NCBI RefSeq assembly: GCF_001999325.1
Contig: NZ_MVAR01000003.1
Span: 61,178 to 125,177, forward strand
Source of the DNA: Thioalkalivibrio versutus
GTDB lineage: Bacteria > Pseudomonadota > Gammaproteobacteria > Ectothiorhodospirales > Ectothiorhodospiraceae
Length of the DNA stretch: 64,000 bases
Reading direction: 5' to 3'
Below the pieces are notes generated by a model. That model did not search any database and was not told where the DNA came from. It saw nothing but the letters and a program-made list of their open reading frames with translations. The translations under genes were made by a program, and so were the position numbers. Positions within the stretch are counted from its first letter, which is position 1; each line of letters begins with the position of its first letter. Positions 42,208 through 50,010 of the stretch are shown here, piece by piece.

Positions 42208-42282
42208 CTATCGGAGTCCGAAGAAGCCCAGTATGAACAGGACGATAACGATGGCGCCGACGATGTAGATGATCTGGTTCAT
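42208..42282 (-). CDS. 24-aa hydrophobic small membrane protein
   Basis: ATG with AAGGAAAA seven or eight bases upstream, then 24 codons: MNQIIYIVG, a strongly hydrophobic I/V/L stretch, and the end GFFGLR. One transmembrane helix is certain from composition. Similar very short peptides with an ILGFxGLR ending are found near CsbD and other osmotic-stress genes in gammaproteobacteria. Here it is divergent from csbD, 0.4 kb away. A strong hairpin lies about 20 bases before the start. Confidence 0.75.
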   Translation of the reverse strand: MNQIIYIVGAIVIVLFILGFFGLR

Positions 42283-42302
42283 GAGCTTTTCCTTGGTTTG
42301 GA

Positions 42303-42331
42303 CGGGTTCGGCGACAGGCTGTCCGAACCCG
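42303..42331. promoter_or_regulatory. Hairpin in the leader of the 24-aa gene
   Basis: CGGGTTCG...GACAG and CTGTC-CGAACCCG can form a 13-bp interrupted stem. It lies 20 bases upstream of the 24-aa ORF on the minus strand and could regulate it, or end transcripts from the plus strand. The rest of 42283-42710 (428 bases) shows no gene. Confidence 0.45.
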
Positions 42332-42710
42332 GTGATTCGCCTTTAAGCGTATGCGTGGCCGGATGGCCCGTCGGTGCGGCACCGCACAGGGAGTTTCGGG
42401 GCTCATTCGAGCTGCCAGTGCACCGCATTGGCGCCTGTGGCGCACAGACGCCCGCATGGCCGCATGCCGATCGGAGGGCGGGCGGGGCCGCGTCCCGCGG
42501 CCGGGTTTTGTTCGGCAGCAGACAGACGCAGGGCTTGGGGCCCGTGTAGCTTGGAGCTGGCGAAACGCCGAGAACGTGGGCGGTCGCTCGAGCACGCCGG
42601 AGACCGCCTCCGGGACGCGGGTCGGGTCCCGTAAGTGAATGACGGATGGGCCGGGCGGCCATCCCGGACGTGACTCCTTTTTATCGACAACCGTTAATGG
42701 GAGAACAAGC

Positions 42711-42887
42711 ATGAACAAGGACCAGATCAAGGGCCGCGTCGAAGAGGCGAAGGGCCAGGCAAAGCAGACGGCCGGAAAGGTCGTTGGCAACAAGGAACTG
42801 GAAGTGAAAGGGCGCGCTCAGAAGGCGGGTGGAAAGCTCCAGGCGGGATATGGCGACCTGAAGAAGGACATCAAGGATTCCACCTGA
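42711..42887 (+). CDS. CsbD-family stress protein
   Basis: 58 aa, hydrophilic. MNKDQIKGRVEEAKGQAKQT is the typical CsbD start, followed by VVGNKELEVKGRAQKAGGKL and a lysine-rich end. CsbD proteins accumulate in general stress (salt, stationary phase); mechanism unknown. The ATG follows GGGAG with suitable spacing; upstream in-frame codons are not part of the family. Other stress-type genes lie nearby: the 24-aa peptide, BON lipoprotein and DUF3309. Confidence 0.93.
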   Translation: MNKDQIKGRVEEAKGQAKQTAGKVVGNKELEVKGRAQKAGGKLQAGYGDLKKDIKDST

Positions 42888-43023
42888 CCCGGACTTTCCG
42901 CGAGTGACACCGGTCACCGGCTGCGATCGCGGTGCGTCCGCCGGGAAGCAGAGCGGCCCGGCACCGGGCTATTATGCGCGCACCAGGGGCGGTGACCTCG
43001 GGATGGATTTGACTGGAGGACCG

Positions 43024-43632
43024 ATGCGGAAGCTGAGCCCGGAGTTCGAGAGACAGTTGCAATTGCGCCATGAGGCCGAGTCCCGGCTTAAAGAGGGTTC
43101 GGCTCCGCCTACCGGTGGCTGGACGGTGGGCCCGGATTCGCTGACGCTCCTTTACCGCCTGGCAAGCGACCCCGATACCGCCGCGGATGCGCTCAGGCTG
43201 CTGAGTGAACTGCAGACCCACCAGGTCGAGCTGGATCTGCAGAATTTCCAGCTGAGAACTGACCAGGAGGAGCTGGACCAGGCCCTGGCTCGTTATCGAA
43301 GTCTCTATGAGTTTGCACCGGTGGGGTACCTGGTTGTCGGGCTCGATGGAAGAATCCGCGAAGGCAATCGCGCCGGAGCGGAGCTGCTCGGTACGGCACC
43401 GGATGGACTCGAGGGCGAGCCCCTGGCGTCGTGGTTCGCGCAGGGCAGCCAGTCGGCGATCCAGGGCGTGGTTGATGCGTGCCGGGAAGGCGCCGGGGGC
43501 GTCTGCTGTTCGGTTGAATCCAGCAGCCGAGGGGGTGATGGCGCAGAACTTTTGCGAATGACCGCGAGCCTGGGCCCGGGGGGCGAGGACGTATTGCTGA
43601 TCGTCTCGAGGTGCGAATCATCGCCGCGATGA
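43024..43632 (+). CDS. PAS-domain sensor protein without output domain
   Basis: 202 aa. An N-terminal helical segment (LLSELQTHQVELDLQNFQLR, about residues 55-90) leads into one PAS domain (about 95-200; YRSLYEFAPVGYLVVGLDGR). There is no kinase, GGDEF or HTH. The helix-PAS unit closely resembles the N-terminus of the GGDEF-EAL protein at 47.8-49.7 kb. It stands 22 bases before the CheB-CheR fusion and is probably cotranscribed, so it may sense a ligand for that protein. GGAGG lies four bases before the chosen ATG; earlier in-frame starts are less convincing. Confidence 0.8.
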   Translation: MRKLSPEFERQLQLRHEAESRLKEGSAPPTGGWTVGPDSLTLLYRLASDPDTAADALRLLSELQTHQVELDLQNFQLRTDQEELDQALARYRSLYEFAPVGYLVVGLDGRIREGNRAGAELLGTAPDGLEGEPLASWFAQGSQSAIQGVVDACREGAGGVCCSVESSSRGGDGAELLRMTASLGPGGEDVLLIVSRCESSPR

Positions 43633-43654
43633 GTCTGCCCGGGAGGCGCTGAGT

Positions 43655-46201
43655 ATGGGTAACCGTTCCCCTGTCGATGCTCCGGAGGCGGTGCGCATTA
43701 TTGGTATCGGGGCATCGGCCGGCGGTCTGGTCGCGCTGGAGGAGTTCCTGCACCGCATACCGCCGGACAGCGGCATCGCTTGTGTCGTGGTGCAGCATCT
43801 TGATCCCACCCAGAAGGGGCTGCTGCCCGAACTGCTGCAACGGGTCACCGCCATGCCGGTGCGTGCGGCCGAACAGGGCATGCGCGTCGAGCCCGGTCAC
43901 GTGTATGTGATTCCGCCGAACACGGAACTCACCGTGGTCGGCACGACGCTGCACCTGGGCGCACCCGCAGAGCCACGGGGCATGCGCTTGCCAGTCAATA
44001 TCCTGTTTTCGTCGCTGGCCGGTGGGCAAGGCGAACGCGCCATCGGTGTCGTGCTCTCCGGTATGGGCTCGGACGGAACGGCGGGCCTGGAGGCGATCAA
44101 GGCCGTGGGCGGCCTGACGGCGGTGCAAGACCCCGAATCGGCGCAGTTCGACTCGATGCCCCGAAGCGCGATCAATGCGGGGTGTGCCGATATCGTGGCG
44201 ACGCCGAGCGAGCTGCCGGAACGGATCCTGGCCGTCGTGCGCGAGGCGAGCGCCGTTTCGGGCGAGGCGCTACCCTCGGACATCTCCACGCCTCTGGAAC
44301 GGATCGTTGCCGCGTTGCAGCAGCGGATTCGCCATGACTTTTCGCTGTACAAGCCCAGCACGCTGCAGCGCCGGACGGAACGGCGCATGGCCATCCATGG
44401 CATCGCCTCGCTGGAGGAGTACGCAGCGTTCCTTGAACACAACGCGCAGGAAGCCGAACTGCTGTTCAAGGAACTGCTGATCGGCGTGACCAGTTTCTTC
44501 CGTGATCCCGCCGCCTGGGAGTATCTGGCGGATACGGTGCTGCCCGAGCTTCTGGAGCGCCAGAAGGGGACAGAGAAGCTTCGCGCCTGGGTGATTGGCT
44601 GTTCGACCGGCGAGGAGGCCTATTCGCTGGCCATGGTGTTCACCGAGGTCATGGAGCGATCGCCGCAGCCGCCTGCCGTCACGCTGCAGATCTTCGCGTC
44701 GGATTTGAGCCCGGACGGCATTGCGACCGCGCGCCGGGGCCGGTACCCACTCGCGATCGCGGACGATGTGTCGCCCGAACGGCTGGCGCGTTTCTTTACC
44801 GCCCATGAACACCACTATCAGGTCATACCGGGCATTCGGGACATGGTGCTGTTTTCCCAGCATGACGTGATCCTCGATCCGCCATTCACCAAGCTCGACC
44901 TGATTGCCTGCCGCAACCTGCTGATCTATTTTGGGCCGGTGTTGCAACGCAAGCTGCTGCCCCTGTTCCACTACAGTCTGCGCCCGGGTGGCGTACTGTT
45001 TCTGGGGACTTCCGAGACCGTCGGGCAATTCAACCATCTGTTCACGCCGATCGAGTCGCGGCTGCGGTTCTATCAGCGCCAGGATCACACCTACATGGGT
45101 GGGCGTGATTTCCTGCCTCATGCCTTCCCGCCCCTGTCCGGCCCGAGCAAGGAGCGTCCCGTGTCCCCATCCGAGGTTTCCTCCCAACCCACCGATGCGC
45201 TGCAGGCGGCGGCCGATCAGGTCCTGCTGCAGGTGTACGCGCCGGCCGCGGTCGTGCTCAATGCCGACGGGGATATCGTCTACGTCAGCGGCCATACCGG
45301 AAAGTACCTCGAGCCGGCCGCCGGCAAGGCCAACTGGAATATCTTCGCCATGGCGCGCGAAGGCCTGGGTGGACCTCTGGCCGGGGCGTTGAAAAAGGCC
45401 GCGAAGGCCGACCGCCCCGTGCACTTGCATAGCCTGGAGGTGCCCACGCACGCCGGAGTGCAGCGCGTCGATGTCACCGTGCACGCCTTTCATGACGCAT
45501 CCCCCTTGCGGGGCATGACCATGATCGTATTCCGTGATCTGGCCCCGAGCACGGCCGGGCAGGGTGGGCGCAGGAACAAGGGCAAGGGGGCAATGCCGGC
45601 CGCGCATGCCGCCGAGCTGCAGCAATACCGCGCCGAGATCGAGGCCTTGCGCGAGGAGGCGCGCACGGCCCGGGAAGACTCGCAGGCTGCGACCGAGGAG
45701 CTGCAATCCGCCAACGAGGAACTGCAATCGTCCAACGAGGAGCTCAACAGCTCGAAGGAAGAGATGCAGTCCATGAACGAGGAACTGCAGACGATCAATG
45801 CCGAGCTGCAGGCCAAGCTGGACGATCTCGCGCTCGCGCAGAGCGACATGCAGAACGTGCTCAACAGCATCGATATCGCCATCCTGTTCCTGGATCAGAA
45901 TCTGGATGTCCGGCGTTATACCGATCAGGCGGCCCGGGTCTTCCGACTCCGGGAGAGCGATGTCGGCCGGCCGCTGAGCGATCTGACCACCAGCCTGGAA
46001 TACCCGGAACTGCATGACGATGCCCGCGATACCCTGCGCACCCTGGCCGTCTCGGAGAAACAGATCACGACCGACGACGGGCGCTGGTTCACGGTCCGCA
46101 TCATGCCCTATCGGCGGGTGGACAACGTGATCGACGGGGTGGTGATCACCATGGTCGATATCACCGAGACCAAGAGGCTGGAAGCCGGGTTGCGGGACTA
46201 G
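43655..46201 (+). CDS. CheB-CheR-coiled coil-PAS fusion protein
   Basis: 848 aa. The CheB methylesterase domain (about 12-195) has its triad intact: Ser21 in GIGASAGG, His48 in VVQHLDP and Asp140 in SGMGSDGT. A CheR methyltransferase follows (about 210-480; WVIGCSTGEEAYSLAM, CRNLLIYFGP). A PAS-like part (about 520-620) precedes a long coiled coil with repeated EELQS(A/S)NEEL units (about 650-730) and a terminal PAS domain (735-845). Many relatives continue into a histidine kinase; this one ends after PAS. Its TAG lies in the CTAG where a MITE-like element inserted. It probably methylates and demethylates a receptor outside the flagellar pathway. Confidence 0.93.
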   Translation: MGNRSPVDAPEAVRIIGIGASAGGLVALEEFLHRIPPDSGIACVVVQHLDPTQKGLLPELLQRVTAMPVRAAEQGMRVEPGHVYVIPPNTELTVVGTTLHLGAPAEPRGMRLPVNILFSSLAGGQGERAIGVVLSGMGSDGTAGLEAIKAVGGLTAVQDPESAQFDSMPRSAINAGCADIVATPSELPERILAVVREASAVSGEALPSDISTPLERIVAALQQRIRHDFSLYKPSTLQRRTERRMAIHGIASLEEYAAFLEHNAQEAELLFKELLIGVTSFFRDPAAWEYLADTVLPELLERQKGTEKLRAWVIGCSTGEEAYSLAMVFTEVMERSPQPPAVTLQIFASDLSPDGIATARRGRYPLAIADDVSPERLARFFTAHEHHYQVIPGIRDMVLFSQHDVILDPPFTKLDLIACRNLLIYFGPVLQRKLLPLFHYSLRPGGVLFLGTSETVGQFNHLFTPIESRLRFYQRQDHTYMGGRDFLPHAFPPLSGPSKERPVSPSEVSSQPTDALQAAADQVLLQVYAPAAVVLNADGDIVYVSGHTGKYLEPAAGKANWNIFAMAREGLGGPLAGALKKAAKADRPVHLHSLEVPTHAGVQRVDVTVHAFHDASPLRGMTMIVFRDLAPSTAGQGGRRNKGKGAMPAAHAAELQQYRAEIEALREEARTAREDSQAATEELQSANEELQSSNEELNSSKEEMQSMNEELQTINAELQAKLDDLALAQSDMQNVLNSIDIAILFLDQNLDVRRYTDQAARVFRLRESDVGRPLSDLTTSLEYPELHDDARDTLRTLAVSEKQITTDDGRWFTVRIMPYRRVDNVIDGVVITMVDITETKRLEAGLRD

Positions 46202-46495
46202 GGAGACGCTGATCTATCGCACGCCCGCGTTGGTGCCCCCTGTTGGCCGAGACAACGCGCGTCGTGTAGCGGGTAGTGGTTCTACCCGCAAGCGGCGCAA
46301 CGCAGGATCGGGGAACAGGGGGCGCCAACCCCACGAGCTATTGAGCGCAGGGGCTCGGCCGCCCGTTGTTGACAAAAACGGGCGTGGGAACGGCGTTGCG
46401 GTTCCCTTGTGCAGAATGACTGCACGGCAGTCACCGCGCCTTGTTCGCACGCAAAAGCGACTCGAGCGCGAACGTGTACATTAATCAGTGTTTCC
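46202..46495. mobile_element. MITE-like element, copy 2
   Basis: A 294-bp relative of the element at 7036-7331, in the same orientation. It is flanked by CTAG direct repeats (46198-46201, 46496-46499), and the first CTAG contains the stop of the CheB-CheR gene. The right end is nearly identical to that of copy 1; the left end has decayed (GGAGACGCTG for GGAAACACTG). The nested inverted repeats and the hairpin are conserved. No transposase. Confidence 0.85.
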
Positions 46496-46508
46496 CTAGG
46501 GCAAACCG

Positions 46509-46540
46509 ATGACGGCCCGCCCCAATGGGCGGGCCGTCAT
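46509..46540. terminator. Strong perfect hairpin
   Basis: ATGACGGCCCGCCC and GGGCGGGCCGTCAT form a 14-bp perfect stem. There is no T run. It lies directly after the MITE-like element and between convergent genes (CheB-CheR fusion, BON lipoprotein), where it could stop transcription from both sides. Confidence 0.65.
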
Positions 46541-46620
46541 GGAGCATGGACGAGTGGCGGCGCGTCACCGCGATCGCGGCCTCGGCAGGGTGGCCGAGCG
46601 TGCGTAGCGGGGTCCGACCG

Positions 46621-46935
46621 CTATTTGAGCTGCATGTCGTTTTCGACCGACCGTACGCCCTCGACGCCACGTGCGATCTCGACGGCCTTGTTGATGTCCT
46701 CCTGGGAACTGACGAAGCCGCTCAACTGCACGCGGCCCTCGTAGGTCTCGACGCTGACTTCGAAGCCGCTCAGGGATGGCTCGTTGAACAATGCCGCCTT
46801 CACCTTGGTGGTGATCACGCTGTCGTCGACGTACTCGCCGACAGTCTGTCGTTCATTCGATGCAGCGCAACCCGCGAGGAGCAGGGCCAGCAAAAGGGTC
46901 AGGAAGATCGGGGGTAAATATCGCAACTGTCTCAT
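46621..46935 (-). CDS. BON-domain lipoprotein
   Basis: 104 aa. Lipobox LLAGC (Cys near residue 23) after a hydrophobic signal. One BON domain (about residues 37-104; DDSVITTKVKAALFNEPSLS, GFVSSQEDINKAVEIARGVE). BON lipoproteins such as OsmY relatives protect the envelope in osmotic stress and bind phospholipid. It is followed upstream by the DUF3309 gene on the same strand, 112 bases away. Confidence 0.9.
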   Translation of the reverse strand: MRQLRYLPPIFLTLLLALLLAGCAASNERQTVGEYVDDSVITTKVKAALFNEPSLSGFEVSVETYEGRVQLSGFVSSQEDINKAVEIARGVEGVRSVENDMQLK

Positions 46936-47047
46936 TTCTTGTTCTCCAGATGGGTATGGACCAAGTCACCGTGGACGGTGTCGGTCAGGTGCTGCCTTGG
47001 CTTCGGGGTGTCGGTGGCGGCATGTCCGTCGGCAGGAACGATGGGGA

Positions 47048-47206
47048 CTAGATCCGGCCGGTGAGTAGCAGGATGAGAAGGATGATCAGCACCACGCCGA
47101 TTACCCCGCCCGGGGCATAGCCCCAGTTCCGGCTGTGCGGCCACGTCGGGATCACGCCGATCAACAGCAGGACAAGGACGATGAGCAGAATGGTTCCCAG
47201 TGTCAT
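47048..47206 (-). CDS. DUF3309 small membrane protein
   Basis: 52 aa. MTLGTILLIVLVLLLIGVIP, then the conserved TWPHSRNWGYAPGG loop and a second helix (VIGVVLIILLILLLTGRI). The length and loop match DUF3309. The ATG at 47206 is the family start; the frame upstream is not conserved. Often found among stress genes, as here. Function unknown. Confidence 0.92.
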   Translation of the reverse strand: MTLGTILLIVLVLLLIGVIPTWPHSRNWGYAPGGVIGVVLIILLILLLTGRI

Positions 47207-47662
47207 GGCGTTTCCCTCAGTGTTGTGGGCCGTTTTGTGGCCGGGTCTTCTTGACCAGCACCTGTGAGAAAGTCTGGCGCGTGCCCGATGGGCTGTCTGT
47301 ACGATCCCGCACACATCGCGGGTCTTTCCCGAAGCGAGAAAGGCCAGGCAGTAAGGCGGGGCCGGCGAGCAGGCGTGCGGGCTTGAGTTCACCCGGCGCG
47401 TGGGCCACCCAACCCGTGTGGACCAAGGGGCGGGTAGGCCTCGCCTGGGCCGGTGGGCGATCGGAGGGGCCGTGCACGGAAGGTGATTTTGTTCGGCGGC
47501 GAACAGAGTCGTCCCCGGGGGGATGGCATTCTTGTTCGGTAGCGTTTCCCTAAGTCGGGTCAGCCCGGGTAGCGGGCTGTCGGTTTTCTACTCGGGGGAG
47601 CCTGGACGAGACGGGCCGTCCGCGCTGTGGAACTCGCATTCAGTCCGGAGACAGGAGAGATC
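47207..47662. other. Gene-free region
   Basis: 456 bases between the DUF3309 gene and a short plus-strand frame. Apart from a short stem (AGCCCGGGTAGCGGGCT, 47568-47584) near a TTTT I see no structure or gene. It probably contains the DUF3309-BON promoter. Confidence 0.5.
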
Positions 47663-47848
47663 ATGACCGCCAACGAACTCGGAAACGCCGCCGGTGACGC
47701 CCTCGACCGCAAGGGTACCTGCGCAGAAGCGGGCGATGGCACTACCTTCTCCAGGAGTGCCCTTGCCAGAATCTGGAGCGGGCAGGAACGGCTGCGACAG
47801 AAAATGCGGAGCAGAACCTCGACGAGCGCTGCTCACCGCAACGGCTAA
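47663..47848 (+). CDS. Possible 61-aa small protein
   Basis: ATG with AGGAGAG at ideal spacing. The protein starts MTANELGNAAGDALDRKGTC and has a basic C-terminus. No family recognised. Its end overlaps the convergent GGDEF-EAL gene by four bases. The good ribosome binding site is the main support; a chance frame cannot be excluded. Confidence 0.4.
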   Translation: MTANELGNAAGDALDRKGTCAEAGDGTTFSRSALARIWSGQERLRQKMRSRTSTSAAHRNG

Positions 47849-49734
47849 GGGCGCGGCCCTGCCTTGCGCAATAGCCGCTGAAAATCATCCAGTGGCAGTG
47901 GCGCGCTGAACAGGAAACCCTGGAAGGCATCGCAGTCCTGATCGGCGAGGAGACGGCGCTGTGCCTCGGTTTCCACGCCTTCGGCAACGGTCGCGAGCCC
48001 CAGGCTCTTGGCCAGGGCGAGGATGGCCGAAACCAGGGTGGCGTCATTCCCCGGTTGACCCATGTTGGCCACCAGCGATCGGTCGATCTTGATTTCCTGC
48101 AGCCTCAGCCGTGTAAGGCGAGACAGGGACGACCACCCCCGTCCGAAGTCATCCACCGACAAGCGAACGCCGAGGTCCATAAGCTGGCACGACCGTGCGA
48201 TGGTCGCTTCACTGCTGTCGAGGGTCGCGCCCTCGGTCAGCTCCAGGGTCAGCTTTTCCGGATTGGCGCCAGTGGACTCCAGTGCCTGGCGGACCTGATC
48301 GATGAAATCGGCCTGCTGGAACTCCAGCGCACTGATATTGACCGCCAGGGTGAGTTCGCGGGTAGTGGGATCCTGCGCCCAGGCGGCGAGCTGGGCGCAG
48401 GCGATCTCCAGCACCCAGCGTCCGATGGGCAGGATCAGACCCGTCTGCGCGGCCATCCCGAGGAAGGCGCCAGGCGCCATCAATCCGTGTTTCGGGTGTC
48501 GCCAGCGGAGCAGCGACTCGGCCCCCACCACGCGCCGTGTTCCATCGAACCGGGGTTGGTAGTGCAGTTCGAGCTGTCCCTTGCTTAGCGCCTGGCCCAG
48601 TGCGTCCTCCAGGATGCCCCGGGCATCCAGCACTGCCTGCATGGACGGGTCAAAGAAGATTACCCGGTTACGTCCGGCCGATTTCGCCCGGTACAGGGCC
48701 AGATCGGCATGCTGGAGCAATTCTTCTTCGGCTTCGCCCGGACCGAACAGGCGCACGCCGATACTGGTCGTGCAGTGGAACGCGAAGTCGCCGAGATTGA
48801 CGGGCTCGGCAATGCTTTGACGCAGTTTCTCGCCAATGCTCTGGGCGAGCAGGGCGGCGCTGTCCCGCGTCGGCCCCAGGCCATCCAGGATGACCACGAA
48901 TTCGTCTCCGCCCATGCGCGCCACGGTATCGCCTTCGCGCAGCCCGGCACGCAGGCGCTGTCCCAACTCGGCGAGGAGCCGATCGCCGGCGTCGTGACCC
49001 CGGGTATCATTGAGCACCTTGAAATCGTCGAGGTCGAGAAACACGATCGCGCCGTAGAGGCCCTTGCGCTCGGATGCCGCCAGCGTCTGGGCCAGGCGGT
49101 CCAGTAGGAGCCGACGGTTGGGAAGGCCGGTCAGCGCATCGAAATAGGCCAGCCGGTGGATCTCTGCCGCGGCCTCGGCGCGCTCAGTGATGTCGAAGAA
49201 CGCGATGCGCATGGTGGTCCCGGTGTGGGAGCGGTCCAGCACGCCGCATTGTAGTTGGGCCGGGAACTGTGAGCCCTCCGCGTTCTGGAGTAGAAGTTCG
49301 TGCTCCTGGGGTGCGTCGAGGCGGCCCGCCCACACGGCCGCGGCCCGTTCCTGCCACCGCTCCCGGTCGCAGGAAGCGATGAACTGGTCGAAGGAATGTT
49401 CAAGCAACTGTGCCTGGGTGAGGCCCAGGAGCCGGGTGGCGAGCTGATTGGCGTCGGTCAACCGGCCATCGGGCGCAAGGATGACATAGGCCACCGGGGC
49501 GGATTCGAAGAGATCGACATAGCGGTTACGCGATTCCTCCAGTTCATGCTGGGCCTGACGCAGGGTCTCGTTCTGCATCTCCAGTTCGATCTGGTTAACC
49601 CGGAGTTCGTGCACGAGTGCCTGGGTCGATTCGGGGGGCTCCCGGGAAGCGACCCTTGCGAGGCGGGCCTCCGCCGCGCGCCGCAATGCGTTCTTGGTCT
49701 GGTACTCATCCCTCATCTGGTACTCAAGCCTCAT
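47845..49734 (-). CDS. PAS-GGDEF-EAL cyclic-di-GMP enzyme
   Basis: 629 aa. A helical segment and PAS (about residues 40-195; RYVDLFESAPVAYVILAPDG) precede GGDEF (about 200-365, intact ARMGGDEFVVIL) and EAL (about 375-625). In EAL the first motif reads ESL in place of EAL, but the catalytic glutamate, NISALEF, ELTEGATL, DDFGRG, IKIDRSLV and AEGVET are kept. Diguanylate cyclase and phosphodiesterase activities both look possible. The PAS part resembles the 202-aa sensor at 43.0 kb. The ATG is preferred over a GTG 33 bases upstream. Confidence 0.92.
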   Translation of the reverse strand: MRLEYQMRDEYQTKNALRRAAEARLARVASREPPESTQALVHELRVNQIELEMQNETLRQAQHELEESRNRYVDLFESAPVAYVILAPDGRLTDANQLATRLLGLTQAQLLEHSFDQFIASCDRERWQERAAAVWAGRLDAPQEHELLLQNAEGSQFPAQLQCGVLDRSHTGTTMRIAFFDITERAEAAAEIHRLAYFDALTGLPNRRLLLDRLAQTLAASERKGLYGAIVFLDLDDFKVLNDTRGHDAGDRLLAELGQRLRAGLREGDTVARMGGDEFVVILDGLGPTRDSAALLAQSIGEKLRQSIAEPVNLGDFAFHCTTSIGVRLFGPGEAEEELLQHADLALYRAKSAGRNRVIFFDPSMQAVLDARGILEDALGQALSKGQLELHYQPRFDGTRRVVGAESLLRWRHPKHGLMAPGAFLGMAAQTGLILPIGRWVLEIACAQLAAWAQDPTTRELTLAVNISALEFQQADFIDQVRQALESTGANPEKLTLELTEGATLDSSEATIARSCQLMDLGVRLSVDDFGRGWSSLSRLTRLRLQEIKIDRSLVANMGQPGNDATLVSAILALAKSLGLATVAEGVETEAQRRLLADQDCDAFQGFLFSAPLPLDDFQRLLRKAGPRP

Positions 49735-50010
49735 GGTATCGTCCCTGTCGCATTCGGGGTTCGGCACGCCTCGTGGCCGTCTGCGTGTACCACCAGGTGT
49801 AAAGATTCATCACAAACGATTCGACCGGACGCATGCAGATGGCAGGGCGGCGCGGTGTCCGCGCGGGGTCGAACGCTCATGCCCAACCCTGGCACCGACC
49901 CTCCAGGGGGTCTGTGCGCTAGCGAACACGCGGCCGGTTCAATGGGCGGTGCCATCCCTCCGGGCCGATGGGCCGGGCCGTGTGGGCCATGCGGCATCGG
50001 TGGCTGGCGA

